Counted from the first letter of the stretch, positions 42,789 through 53,550 are shown. The stretch: 64,000 nt of DNA from Eubacterium plexicaudatum ASF492 (GCF_000364225.2 NZ_AQFT02000001.1:3553501-3617500); one strand, 5' to 3'. Translations and numbers: made by a program. The notes: generated by a model from the sequence alone, not told the origin.

Positions 42789-43255
42789 TCACTCCTCCTC
42801 TCTCAATAAAGCCGACGGTGGATAAATCATCAGGTCCTTATAGCCCTCATATGTTGTAACAGCCTTTACTCCCTGAATTGTTTTTACATTCACGATATGT
42901 TTAAAATTCCATGATATAATTATATCACATCCCGCAAGAACTGCCGCCGCTATATGCCTGCAGTCATCATAGCTTTTTCTTTTCAAAACCCCAAAGTCAA
43001 TGAACTTTTCCGCAAGGCTTACCGTATTTTCATCAGTTTCAATTATATTATATTCTATCTGGTCCAGATAATCCAATAAAATTTCACGTTTTTCCATGCT
43101 GCATTTTTAATCTCGTAAACTACAACATCCGAGATATACACCTCATACTGGCCCTTTTTGAAAAATTCCCACATATCCTGTGTTTCTTTCATTCTTTCCG
43201 GCGCATCTTTCTGATCAAGATAACTGATAACCGAAGTGTCCAGGTATACTTTCAT
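42789..43255 (-). CDS. PIN-domain protein (one-base frameshift)
   Basis: Frames 43094-43255 and 42789-43093 join if the T5 run at 43089-43093 had one more base (NAAWKKREILLDYLD). About 155 residues: MKVYLDTSVISYLDQK (first Asp), DVVVYEIKNA (Glu), YDDCRHIAAAVLAGCDIIIS and WNFKHIVN. Probable RNase toxin. The ATG at 43255 overlaps the TGA of the recombinase remnant, so the PIN pair was acquired as the tail of a recombinase operon. Confidence 0.75.
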
Positions 43256-43420
43256 GATTCCCATATGCCGTTCTTCTTAAAATTCCATTCAATCTCTACC
43301 CGCTTATCCTTATAAACATAGATCTTACGAATAAACGTATCCACCTGTTCCTGTGTTATGCTTTCTATATGCGAAAAACGGATGACCTGCCGCATATCCG
43401 CCTGCAGCTTTTCCTATTCC
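43254..43420 (-). pseudogene. 3' remnant of a large serine recombinase
   Basis: Reads LQADMRQVIRFSHIESITQ and FIRKIYVYKDKRVEIEWNF on the minus strand, closely resembling the end of the recombinase at 596. Only the last 55 codons remain; the catalytic part has been replaced by the RiPP cluster. Confidence 0.75.
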
Positions 43421-44259
43421 TCTGCATCAACATATTCTAGTTGCAAAATCATCTGAGCAAAACTATCCGGAAAAGCATTTGGAAAAATTTCAAGAATATC
43501 TCGCATCATTTTTTTGAAAACAAGACATAGTTTTTGGTGTCTAATGTCTTCTTCAACATCATTCCAATTAATTTCCTTGAAATATTTTTCTGAATAAAGT
43601 GCAATTTCATATGCTCGATATAGAAAACGTCCTGCTTTTAAAACGATTTTAGTAGCATAAATGTTATATAAGCTTCCTGCTAGAAACCAACTATCCATAT
43701 ACAAATGATATATTAAGTGAAGTATCGTTGCCGTCAATGAAAAAGTTACAATCGGCGTTTTATTAATATAAACAACTGATGTATTGTTTTTGAGATATGT
43801 TTCATCAATATTTATACAAGGATTTAAAATATTTTTATGCAATTCAATTAAAGCCTTGCTATTTGTTAATACTATATGGTGGTCATACTCACATTCATTC
43901 TCATTTTCTTTATTAATTCCTAACCGATTTAATATTTTTATAACCCTACAGTGATTATCGTACTCAACATAGAGATCAATATCTCCAACTTTTCTATCTA
44001 CGGGATTATCGTATAACATTTCTGCCAAGCAAATTCCTTTAAATACAATATATCCTATTTTTCTATCATTCAATTCTTTTACTAATGAACAAAGAATTTT
44101 CTGGTTATATAGATAATTCAATTTATTCTGGTTTTTGTAACATATATCATCAAAACCAAAATATTCACCCAAAGACAACAGACTATTACTTTTTAAAAAA
44201 TCATGTGTAATGTTATTATGTTCATTTAAATGATTTATAATATTTTCTTTTGTTGTCAT
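43414..44259 (-). CDS. Nucleotidyltransferase-family protein of the RiPP cluster
   Basis: About 281 residues. The core IGYIVFKGICLAEMLYDNP followed by KVGDIDLYVEYDNH is the NTP_transf_5 pattern with the DxD metal site, found in lasso and other RiPP clusters as a tailoring or resistance enzyme of unclear role. The ATG near 44259 follows GAAAGTGATG. It begins 16 bases after the ABC gene stop and ends in sequence shared with the recombinase remnant, so its last residues may be foreign. Confidence 0.78.
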   Translation of the reverse strand: MTTKENIINHLNEHNNITHDFLKSNSLLSLGEYFGFDDICYKNQNKLNYLYNQKILCSLVKELNDRKIGYIVFKGICLAEMLYDNPVDRKVGDIDLYVEYDNHCRVIKILNRLGINKENENECEYDHHIVLTNSKALIELHKNILNPCINIDETYLKNNTSVVYINKTPIVTFSLTATILHLIYHLYMDSWFLAGSLYNIYATKIVLKAGRFLYRAYEIALYSEKYFKEINWNDVEEDIRHQKLCLVFKKMMRDILEIFPNAFPDSFAQMILQLEYVDAEE

Positions 44260-44275
44260 CACAAACACATCACTT

Positions 44276-45911
44276 TCATTTAATTTGATTCATTGTACTG
44301 TTTTCCATTTTGAATACTTTATTAAATTGATTTAAAGTATTTAATCTGTGTGTGACAAAAATCATTATTTTATCATTTGATATACTTTTAAGATTATCTA
44401 TTAATTGTTTTTGTGTTAAATCATCTAATCCGGAAGTAATTTCATCAAATAGATAAACTTCCTTATTATAGATCATTGCTTGTGCAACAGCTAAGCGCTG
44501 TAATTGGCCACCTGACAAATTGATACCGCTTTCCGAAATATAAGTATCTAAACCATCTTCTAATTCACTGGAAAATTGTGATAAATCAGCAAGCCTTAAT
44601 GCATGATTAATTGCTTCTTCTGACACTCCTATGTTTAAAAAATCAACAATATCATATAATTTGCCATCCATTACCGCAATGTTTTGTGAAACATATGCCA
44701 TAATATAGGATCTGCTTTCCGGAGAAAGTGATGTAATATCTTCGCCATTGTATAGAATTTTTCCGGTCTTTGGATGATACAAACCGCTTATAATCTTCAT
44801 TAGTGTAGATTTTCCACAACCAGACCCGCCAATAATTGCAACAAAATCACTTTTTTCTAAATTCATATTCAGTCCACAAATTTCAAATTCTCCTGGATGA
44901 TACTTAAAACCTATATCGTTAATAGTTAATGAGGAAACGCTGTCTTTATGAATCAAGCCTAAAGATTTACCATTGTCCTTATCATTTATTTCACTTTTAT
45001 TTTGGAATGTTGATTCTATCGTATCAACTTTTGCCTTTGATGACTTGTATTTAATATGATTATCCCAAATTGTTGAAAATGCGTTGTCTATCCAACCCAT
45101 ATAATTAATGAATAAATAAATTTGCCCCACCGAAATAGAATTATTTTTAACATAAAAGCAGCGACAGCAAATATTATCACTTCAATCAGTTTGTAAATTT
45201 GCAAATTCAAATTATCAATTGAAACAATTTCCTTTGTATGCTGCTCCTGCCTTCTTGACAAGCGCAATTGATGGGCATCTATATTATTAACAATAACATT
45301 TGAACAATTATTAGTTTTAATATAAGCTATATTCCTCAAGGCATTACAGACTTTAGATTCGCCCTCAGATTCAATTTCTGTGACCTCTTTCGAAAATTTA
45401 TAACTTATTTTACCGATATGAAATTCAAGAACGGAATTTACCAAAAGACAAAATACAAAAACCCCCGTCATTATCTTGTTTATTGTTAACAAATAAATAA
45501 AAATAAACGCACAGGTGAAAATTTCAATAACTGTATCAGAAACAAAAGAAATCGCTAATTCTCCATAAACCTCATTTAAATCATATCTGTTTTTTTATCA
45601 CCAAAATCAATTTTCTCAAGTGTTTCATAATTAAGATTCAACAGTTTTTCCAAATACTCTTTTTTGCCTTTCGAACGATCCTGTTTCTTACTTTAGTATC
45701 TAAAATAGAACAAAAATATTTAAAAAGCCTCCGCATATTGATGCAAACAATATAATCAGAACTATTCTTAACAAGTATTTAATTTCTGAGCCACTCGCAT
45801 TATCAAAAAATTTTGATACTAAAAGAGGATTTATCAATCGAATAGCAGTAAGAAGCAAAGAAAAAATCAAATAAATAACAATCCATTTTTTTTCTTTTTA
45901 ATAATGTTCAT
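44276..45911 (-). CDS. ABC exporter of the RiPP cluster (several frameshifts)
   Basis: A half-transporter with fused membrane and ATPase domains, starting at ATG 45911. The membrane part includes WIVIYLIFSLLLTAIRLINP, IVLIILFASICGGFLNIF and TGVFVFCLLVNSVLEF. The ATPase (44276-45130) has Walker A GGSGCGKST, signature LSGGQLQRLA and Walker B VYLFDEITSGLDD. Breaks at a T5 run (45144-45148) and near 45590 and 45700 are one-base losses. No C39 peptidase domain, consistent with leader removal by the B2 protein. Expected to export the mature peptide. Confidence 0.85.
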
Positions 45912-46352
45912 CACATTTCATCCCTTCATTATGATATAACAACATTGAATTCCAAAATAACAGATTTGTTTCATCTAAAATTTGACCACTTATTACCGTC
46001 CAAGCATGTCCTATTCTTTCCCCTTTACAAACATTGAAATCAATACTCTTTTTAATGCCAATATAAAAATCACATTCCAAATTAAGTGTTACCCCAATAT
46101 AGAATACTAATAAAGAAAATAGTAACAATATCCATATTTTAAATTACTGATATTTTTAAGTTTCGTCAAAGAGGATGAGGCTATCTCATGTATATAATCC
46201 AAATGATTCTTTACAAGATTAATATTACAATACAGGGAATTTCTTCTCATTTCTTTAGAATTTGACAATATCTCACAAAGACGTAATCCTCTCATTATAT
46301 TATCAAATAATAAATTATTTGCCTGGATTATTAAAACTTCAAATTCAAGCAT
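45898..46352 (-). CDS. Lasso-type B2 leader peptidase (transglutaminase-like, one-base frameshift)
   Basis: ATG 46352 overlaps the PqqD stop. Joining 46117-46352 with 45898-46116 gives about 150 residues with KYGYCLLFSLLVFYIGV (catalytic Cys) and CKGERIGHAWTVISGQ (catalytic His), the pattern of lasso peptide B2 proteases, which cut leader peptides presented by a PqqD-like partner. The join needs one extra T near 46118. It overlaps the ABC gene start by 14 bp. Confidence 0.75.
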
Positions 46353-46496
46353 AAAAAGCAAGTCCATTTTCAACTAAAGTTTTAAAGCAATCATGAATAT
46401 CAGCAGTTACTTCTTCTTTGATACTTTATACTCTTTTAAAACACTTGTAATGATTACCTCAAAATTCACATTCTTATTTTCATATATTGCATAAAT

Positions 46497-48300
46497 GTAA
46501 CTGTTCAGCACCCCGTTAAGGGCACATTGATTTTTGGACAAAACAGAGAAAATAAAATTTCTGTTTCGTCATTGCTTTAGTGTAAAAAGTGGATAACTTT
46601 CTAGTATAACTGCCAAGTGTTTTTGGGCTGTGGATTACTGAAACATAATTCCCCAGTTGTATCACAGATAACAGAGTAATTGTGGATTTTATCCGAGTGT
46701 TACCGGCAATTATCTCTTGTTTTTTACTGTTTATCCACCGTCATTTTGACAGTATATCAAAACGACACGATTCGCTTTTTGGACCATTTTCCGTTAAAAT
46801 AGAAGTATCAAATTTAACGGAAGAAGGTGGTCTGAATGCCAGTAAATGTTACACTTGAAATGGTTCAGCAATTGCTTGAACAGAATGCTTCATTGCTCAG
46901 GCAAAATGAAATTCTCACAGCAACTATTGCTGAGTTAAATCAGACCATACAGGAACTGAAGGAACAGATTAATAAGAACTCCAAAAACAGTTCCAAACCA
47001 CCTTCAAGTGATGGCTATAAAAAACCTGCTCCTAAGAGTCTGCGCAAACCATCCGGAAAAAAGGTCGGTGGACAGGATGGACATCAGGGGATACATTTAG
47101 CGGTAATAACAGCTCCGGATGAAATAGTCAAACATATGCCCTCCGCATGTAAAGGATGCCAGCATTATCAGATGTGCAAAGGCACTGCATGTATTGCGGA
47201 GAAACGCCATGTTATTGACGCAGTTGTTAAAGTCAATGTAACGGAGCATCAGGCGCTGGAACTTCCAGTCTGTATGCTGCATGGAGATACCCGCACAGGT
47301 GCTTTCCCTTCTGACGTAAAAGCAACCGTACAGTATGGTGAAAACCTTCAGGCATTAGCTGTTGCACTAAATACCGTAGGCGCAGTCAGCATCAAACGTA
47401 CCCATGAGATTCTTTCCGGAGTATTTAACATTCCGATTGCAACAGGAACGGTCAGCAGCATGGTAAAAAGATGCGCTGACAGTCTGAGTGAAACAGTAGG
47501 TAAGATCAAGGATAAGATGATCGGTTCTGCGCTTGGACATTTCGACGAAACCGGAACCAGAGTGGATAAAAAACTCTGGTGGGTTCATGGTGCCTCAAAC
47601 TGTGAATACACCTATCTTGATATCAGTCCCAAACGTGGAACTGCAGGTATGGGGCAATGCGGCGTTCTTCCGGAATTCAAAGGGATTGCCATGCATGACT
47701 GCTGGGCTTCCTACTGGAATTATCCGGATATTCAGCATGCAGTCTGCTGTGCCCATCTTCTCCGTGAATTAACGGGGATTGATGAAAATCATCCGGATCA
47801 GAAGTGGGCATCTGCATTTATAGACCTTTTACTGGAAATGAAAAAGGCCAAAGAGAAAGCTGTAGAGAAGGGAAAGGACTCTCTGAGCTATTATCATTAT
47901 CGTAAGTTCGATAAGAAGTATGATGAACTTATCGAACAGGCCCGGAAGGAAAATCCACTTACCGAAACCACGGAGAAAAAACGTGGACGGAAGAAAAAAG
48001 GAAAAATCCTTGCCCTGGCAGAACGCCTTGCAAATTACAAGGCCTCAGTCTGCCTTTTTATCCATAACTTCCATGTCCCGTTTGATAACAACCAGGCGGA
48101 ACGAGATCTGCGGATGATAAAGGTGAAAACCAAAGTATCCGGATGCTTCCGAACTGAGGAAGGTGCCAGAGATTATCTAAAAATCATGTCCTATGTTGGC
48201 ACAGCACATAAGCAGGGATACAATGCTTACGAAGCAATCAGAAATGCAATCTCAGGTCATCCTGATTTCATCTTTGAATAAGGGGGTTCTGAATAGTTAC
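46497..48300 (+). mobile_element. IS66-family, tnpC-only (ISBst12-like) element, copy 3
   Basis: 1804 bp with a perfect 8-bp target duplication GCATAAAT (46489-46496 and 48301-48308). It splits the PqqD-like gene and separates downstream RiPP genes from the precursor. Confidence 0.95.
46836..48281 (+). CDS. IS66-family transposase, copy 3 (intact)
   Basis: 481 residues, uninterrupted. Differs from copy 2 at VKVNV and YHYRK. Full DDE core and zinc cysteines present. Together with copy 2 it shows recent spread of this element. Confidence 0.95.
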   Translation: MPVNVTLEMVQQLLEQNASLLRQNEILTATIAELNQTIQELKEQINKNSKNSSKPPSSDGYKKPAPKSLRKPSGKKVGGQDGHQGIHLAVITAPDEIVKHMPSACKGCQHYQMCKGTACIAEKRHVIDAVVKVNVTEHQALELPVCMLHGDTRTGAFPSDVKATVQYGENLQALAVALNTVGAVSIKRTHEILSGVFNIPIATGTVSSMVKRCADSLSETVGKIKDKMIGSALGHFDETGTRVDKKLWWVHGASNCEYTYLDISPKRGTAGMGQCGVLPEFKGIAMHDCWASYWNYPDIQHAVCCAHLLRELTGIDENHPDQKWASAFIDLLLEMKKAKEKAVEKGKDSLSYYHYRKFDKKYDELIEQARKENPLTETTEKKRGRKKKGKILALAERLANYKASVCLFIHNFHVPFDNNQAERDLRMIKVKTKVSGCFRTEEGARDYLKIMSYVGTAHKQGYNAYEAIRNAISGHPDFIFE

Positions 48301-48408
48301 GCATAAATTATATTTGCAAGAGGTCCTTCTACGCCCCAGAAATCATCAGTTTCTCCGTCTAGGATTATAATCGCTTCTTCGTTGGTTTTAGTGATAAATA
48401 TGTTGTCC

Positions 48409-49335
48409 TTAAATCTTATCATTTTTGATTTCTCCTATTATTTTATTTATCATCTGCAAAGAAGATTCAAAATTATCCTCTTCAATACATACCTCAAACA
48501 CATTGGTCGTTTTTAAAGAAATAAAGTAAATTAAACTATTGATAGTTTCTTTATATTTAAACTTTTTGTGATTATTGCATTGCATAGAATATTATTGATT
48601 GAATCTACTAAACCTAGCTTTTTATCTTTTTGTGCCGAAATGCAAGAAAACAATATTAATGCTTCGAAAAGAATTAGACCAGTCGCTTGTACATAAGTTA
48701 TTATAATCAATAATATTTCCCATAGTATTTACAGTATTATTTTTTACTCTAATATCTCAACTTGTTTTATACAAAACGCAATGCTCATTTAGATCAATTA
48801 TAACATGTTCATTTTCTATAAATTTTGCACCAGTATTGGCAGTTAACAATGCCATCGTTGTTTTACCTGAACCTGATTTTCCAGAAAACAAAATTGCACT
48901 ACCATTAATTTCTACCATAGAGCTATGTAGTATCAAGTATTTTTCTGGAATAAAACTCAGCACAGCAAATTCTAAAACAGAATATACAAATTCAATTATA
49001 TCATTCTGAACATCATTATAAAATAATATATATTTTTCGTTATTCTTAACAATTCTAATCAAAAAGCTGTTTTCAATTCTTCTGCATTCAAAATTTTCTG
49101 TTACTTTATCACAAAAGTCAACAGATAAATTAAAGTTGCATTTAACCAATTTGAATAAATCATTAAGAGTTATACATTTGATAATATTTACTCTGCACAA
49201 TGCTTTTTCTTCACAAATCATATAATTTGCTGTTATATAATTATTTATCGATATGCTATTTGTACGAATTTCTACAATACAATCTGCAACTTTGATGCTT
49301 TTTACAAAATTATATGTGATTTGTCCTTGAATCAT
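48409..49335 (-). CDS. HPr-kinase-like protein of the RiPP cluster (frameshifted)
   Basis: ATG 49335 has GGAAGGAAA upstream and overlaps the radical SAM gene. The kinase P-loop region reads LILHSSMVEINGSAILFSGK and SGSGKTTMALLTANTGAKF, then FIENEHVIIDL. The frame breaks after HCVLYKT and continues through DYNNLCTSDWSNSFRSINIV to a TAA at 48409 that overlaps the PqqD start. About 305 residues. HPrK-like kinases in lasso clusters phosphorylate the C-terminal serine of the peptide. Here a serine lies in the precursor's last residues, but the substrate is inferred. Confidence 0.75.
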
Positions 49336-50301
49336 AAATTTCCTTCCTTATTTTTGCAAATTTGCAAGACTCTTCACTATATTTAAAATGATATCCTGTA
49401 TCTTGATAAAAAGTCATTGGACAAACGATACAATAGACAAATAATTCACATTTATTACACTTAATACTTGTATTTTGCAATTCTTTACGAAAATGTTTTG
49501 CAAATTTTAAAATTTTGTTTTCCAATCATCTTCAAGTATATTTCCAACTATTACCGATCTCCAACCTAAGCATGGATTAATATTCCCTTGATTATCAATA
49601 CTAAACTGATTTTTTAAAGCAGTACAAAATCCATATTTTGATGAATTAGTTCTACAATGATTATATTTTTCTAAAATCCTTTTACTCTTAAGAATATCCA
49701 GCCTATATTTTTTCATTTTTTCTTTGTCACCAAACAAAAAGCACGATATTTCACTATATACATCTGTTTCGTTATTAAATTTGCTCATAAGAATGCATAT
49801 ATCTTTTAAATCACTATAATTTTGATTTAGAATAATACTTTTAGTTTTTACTTTTGCATTATGTAATCTCAGTAAATATAAACCGCCAATTGCTTTTGGT
49901 AATTAGTTTTTGAACCAGTAATTTTTCTATATGTATCTTCACAACTACCATATATTGTAATTTCGACATTCATATTATAAGTACTAATTTTTTGGCTAAG
50001 TCATTTGTAATTAATGAACCATTAGAATATAAGGTTGTACGAAATCCTAATTCGTAGCACAAATCTATTATTTTAGAAATATCAGGTCTTAAAAAGATTT
50101 CCCCACCAGTTAACAAAAGTTCAATAACTCCAAATTCTTTTATTCTATGTAAAATAATTGAAATTTCGTCAAAAGTCAAATCATTTCTTTTATTATCTGC
50201 ATTATAGCAGTGAATACATTTAAAATTGCATAAGCTCGTTAGTTCAAATGAACAATCAACAAACCCTGAAATTTGCCTATAATCTTTTTTACTATCTCCA
50301 T
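49310..50301 (-). CDS. Radical SAM/SPASM peptide maturase (several one-base frameshifts)
   Basis: Joined frames give about 330 residues. From ATG 50301: FELTSLCNFKCIHCYNAD with the CxxxCxxC cluster motif, IELLLTGGEIFLRPDI (GGE motif) and YSNGSLITNDLA. The SPASM part has FCTALKNQFSIDNQGNINPC and CNKCELFVYCIVCP with further cysteines for auxiliary Fe-S clusters. Breaks lie near 50285, 49975, 49905 and 49512, mostly A- or T-run losses. Such enzymes install thioether or C-C crosslinks in RiPP precursors. It follows the precursor gene after 59 bases and is the only visible cyclising enzyme. Confidence 0.85.
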
Positions 50302-50360
50302 GTTTTCCTCATTTCTTGTTTGTGAGAGCACAAATATGCTCCCACAAACAAATTTTTTGG

Positions 50361-50462
50361 TTAGCAACCGCCAGATTCACATTTGCCTTTCATTCTATAG
50401 TTTCCTATAGAAACCTCAGCTGTCTCAAATTTAACCAAAACAGTTTTTTTGTATTCTTTCAT
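50361..50462 (-). CDS. RiPP precursor peptide, 33 residues
   Basis: ATG 50462 is preceded by a near-perfect AAAGGAGGTG ribosome site; TAA at 50361-50363. The leader starts MKEYKKTVLVKFETAEV, and the C-terminus is KCESGGC. The Y-x4-L spacing recalls the YxxPxL leader motif read by PqqD-like proteins in lasso clusters, with Thr in place of Pro. The two cysteines and the serine in the last six residues are candidate sites for radical SAM crosslinking and kinase modification. Location directly before the maturase and strong translation signal support it. Confidence 0.85.
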   Translation of the reverse strand: MKEYKKTVLVKFETAEVSIGNYRMKGKCESGGC

Positions 50463-50467
50463 AATAT

Positions 50468-50656
50468 TCACCTCCTTTTGCTCATAAAAATACTAGCCCT
50501 GTCATCAAAGAAATAACTGGTAATAATTACTTTGTTTTTCTCGTTTATGTGTTTAAATAAATATTGATGTAACACAATCGAAATACCCTCCTTCCAAATA
50601 ATGCCAATAACCCGGTTGGAAAATTCTTCTATGCACCTTAATCCCTCACTTTCCAT
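50468..50656 (-). other. Possible leader ORF or untranslated leader of the RiPP operon
   Basis: An open frame of 62 codons ends 5 bases before the precursor start. Within it, GGAAGGAGGG precedes a GTG (codons VLHQYLFKHINEK), so a 36-codon leader peptide is also possible. It resembles no family. The stretch must contain the operon promoter, since a hairpin lies just upstream. Confidence 0.3.
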
Positions 50657-50664
50657 AATATTTA

Positions 50665-50701
50665 AAAAACACGATTGATTTTGGAACTCAATCGTGTTTT
50701 T
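50665..50701. terminator. Bidirectional terminator-like hairpin
   Basis: Perfect 14-bp stem AAAAACACGATTGA/TCAATCGTGTTTTT with a 9-base loop; A/T tracts at both sides. It separates the ATPase gene ending at 50729 from the RiPP operon. Confidence 0.8.
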
Positions 50702-51912
50702 CTAACATAATATCAATATACAATTTTATCAGTGGAACTTTTCATATAACTCTTTAATATAAAGGAAATCCTCATTGAATTCTTCCCTTGTTGGTTTAGT
50801 ATTCAACGTTTCTATTGGCTGGCTATGGCCAGTCATATATCTACAAGCTTTTTCAAATATATCTCCCCATTAGATTTACTTAACATATCCAATTTTTTGG
50901 ATATTTCATTCATAGCATTTTTTATTTCTATTATGATAGAAGAAAAGTCTATTGTATATTTTACATCTAATATCTTATTTTCATTTACACATGACTTAAA
51001 TATGATAGTATTCGTTTCAATTAAATTTAATATACTCTCGATTTTTCCTACAAGAACTTTCTTATTTTCATCAAATATCTCTTTATCTGATTCTGACCAT
51101 GACAAATGCCTTTCTAATGGCATTTGTTTGTTTAAATTCTCCTTTACCAATCGTTTTTTACTATTTGCACCTTCTTTTAAATGTGAAAAACACATACTTA
51201 TAAATTGTTCTTGCTCCTGCCCAATCTCATTTCCACATAAAATACAACGATTTCCCAACACAGGTTGTGTCTGTTTTTGCGAATTATAATACCTTTGAGC
51301 CGAATTAAGTACATCTCTCCATTCAGAGTTAATTACGATATTTTTTACTTGTACCGCTAATTTTTCATTTTCGTTTTTTCTTTTTCTAATAAATCACTAT
51401 ACTGCTTTTGTAAATTAGAAATTGTAATTATTTTCTCCTCTGAAAAATCCTTCTGGCTCAATTGAAATACACTTATAATTTCGTTCAATTTTTTATATTG
51501 TGTATTTAATATTTGTATCAAGTTTGCTTGATTAATTGCTTTCATCTGGGCAACATCTTGTTTTTTATTTTCTATATCAGAAATAAGCCGATCTTTTGAT
51601 ATATACAAATCATCCAAATAAGCTATTACTTCATTAGTATTCTTTGATTTTTTCTCTATATCATCAATTAGACTTAATAAATTCTTATACTTACTGTCTT
51701 GAAAAATCTCACTTTTACGATTTTCCATAGACTGTATTCTACTCTGTAGCTTATTTTTAACACTTTCTAATAATTCTTTAATCTTTACAAAAAAATCAAG
51801 CCCTTTAGGTAATACACTAAATGACAAATCCTTATTTAATAATGGTTGCAATGAATCCGAGTCAAATACATTTATTTTAGATAATTCTTCATGATAAACA
51901 TTAACCTGAATT

Positions 51913-53550
51913 ATTCACGGAATAACAGCATTAACTGCTGAAACCCGCATAGTTACTGTATTTTAAATGAATATTGCTTTTCACTTATTTAGTGAATAGA
52001 AAAAGACCTCTATCTATGGTAAAATTTAGGTGTCTACTCCAAATCAAAACCAAAGAAAGGGTCTTTATATGGATATTTTAAACACTGTAAGCTTAGAAAG
52101 CAATAGACAGATTAAAATTAATTTTGACGGAGGCGATTTATCCTCCGATGCAGGACTTCTCCTGTTCAAAGAGTTCCTGTTTAAGATTGGAGCGGTCAAG
52201 CTCGTTAACCGTATGTTCAAAACCAATGATACCGCTTGGTTCCGCGTCCATAAGGATGATACGAATCTGATGCAGGTAATTTACCAGATTATCAGTTCCT
52301 ACTTTGAGGATGACTGTGCGGACGAACTGACAAACGAACCTGTTATGACAGTTATTTTAGAGAAGGATGCCCTGGCATCCCAGCCTACCCTGTCACGCTT
52401 TTTTAACCGCATGGATGGAGATACGATCAGCCAGTTAAACCAGATCACCCGTGAACTCCGTAAAGTCATCTATTCCATAAAGAAACCGGAATTCATGCTT
52501 TTTGATATTGATTCCACACTTCTTGATGTCTATGGGAATCAGGAAGGGGAAGGTTTCAACTACCATTATCAGGCCCACGGTTATCATCCGCTGTTATGCT
52601 ACGACGGGCTGACCGGCGATCTGCTAAAAGCACAGCTTCGTGACGGCACCATGTATTGCAGCAAAGAGGCAGATATTTTTATGAAGTCCCTTCTGGATGA
52701 ATTTCTCTGCGATTTCCCGGATATGCCGCTTTTTCTTCGCGGTGACAGTGGCTTTGCGTCACCAGACCTGTATGAAGTTCTTGAAGATAAAAACTGCAAA
52801 TATGCCATCCGGCTCAAGGAGAACGCAAAACTCCGTGAATTGGCAGAAGAGGAAAACCAGGCACTGTACCGCGCAACGAAATTCAACCAGGTAGATTACG
52901 CCGTCGAGTATGGGGAATTCCTGTACCAGGCCGGTTCATGGAACCATCCACGCAGGGTGGTCTTTAAAATAGAAAAGCCGTATGGGCAGATGGTCCATCT
53001 GTATACCTTTATTGTCACAACACTGGAAATGGAACCTTATCAGGTGATCCAGTTCTATTGCGGAAGAGGCAAAATGGAAAATTTCATCAAGGAATGCAAA
53101 AGCGGTTTTGACTTTGCCTCTGTAAGCAGTTCCTCAAAGCTGGTAAACGCGAACCGCCTTCTGGTTCATGCGTTAGCTTATAACCTATTCAATTGGTTTA
53201 GACGATTGGCGCTTGCTGTCAGCATGAGAAAACAGCGCATTGATACCATACGATTAAAACTGCTGAAGATAGCCGCAAGAGTGGTAAAATCAGCACGATA
53301 TAAATATTTCAAGCTATGCAGCAGCTGTCCCTACAAGAAAGAATTCTACGAGACACTGGAAAACATCCGTAACCTGCAGCCACAGTTGGAATAACAACTG
53401 TTAATGGACCTTGACAGCCACAATAAATTTCTAACCCTATCATAGGAGAAGTCTGCCCATTTTTAGGCTATCTTGCGACAGAGTGAGGTATCAGGAGTGA
53501 TTGTAATGGTAACTACGGCGGATTTTATGTGAGTTTATACTGCCGTGAAT
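51913..53550 (+). mobile_element. IS1380-family insertion sequence
   Basis: 1638 bp, ends ATTCACGG and CCGTGAAT, flanked by a 4-bp AATT duplication (51909-51912 and 53551-53554). Confidence 0.88.
52069..53394 (+). CDS. IS1380-family transposase (intact)
   Basis: 441 residues from ATG 52069 (AAAGAAAGGG upstream; a longer frame lacks a site). DDE residues in LFDIDSTLLDVYG, LFLRGDSGFASPDLY and CGRGKMENFIKECKSG. The N-terminus NFDGGDLSSDAGLLLFKEF is typical of IS1380. No lesions, so it is probably active. Confidence 0.95.
   Translation: MDILNTVSLESNRQIKINFDGGDLSSDAGLLLFKEFLFKIGAVKLVNRMFKTNDTAWFRVHKDDTNLMQVIYQIISSYFEDDCADELTNEPVMTVILEKDALASQPTLSRFFNRMDGDTISQLNQITRELRKVIYSIKKPEFMLFDIDSTLLDVYGNQEGEGFNYHYQAHGYHPLLCYDGLTGDLLKAQLRDGTMYCSKEADIFMKSLLDEFLCDFPDMPLFLRGDSGFASPDLYEVLEDKNCKYAIRLKENAKLRELAEEENQALYRATKFNQVDYAVEYGEFLYQAGSWNHPRRVVFKIEKPYGQMVHLYTFIVTTLEMEPYQVIQFYCGRGKMENFIKECKSGFDFASVSSSSKLVNANRLLVHALAYNLFNWFRRLALAVSMRKQRIDTIRLKLLKIAARVVKSARYKYFKLCSSCPYKKEFYETLENIRNLQPQLE

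Larger units (their letters stand above)
46345..48422 (-). pseudogene. PqqD-like RiPP recognition protein, interrupted by IS66 copy 3
   Basis: The N-terminal part (48301-48422, AGGAGA upstream) reads MIRFKDNIFITKTNEEAIII and DGETDDFWGVEGPLANIIYA. The C-terminal part (46345-46496) reads IYENKNVNFEVIITSVLKEY and ADIHDCFKTLVENGLAFYA. This is the PqqD/RRE fold, which binds the precursor leader. About 90 residues in total. The IS insertion with GCATAAAT duplication is real. One A is also missing near 46415. Confidence 0.75.
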
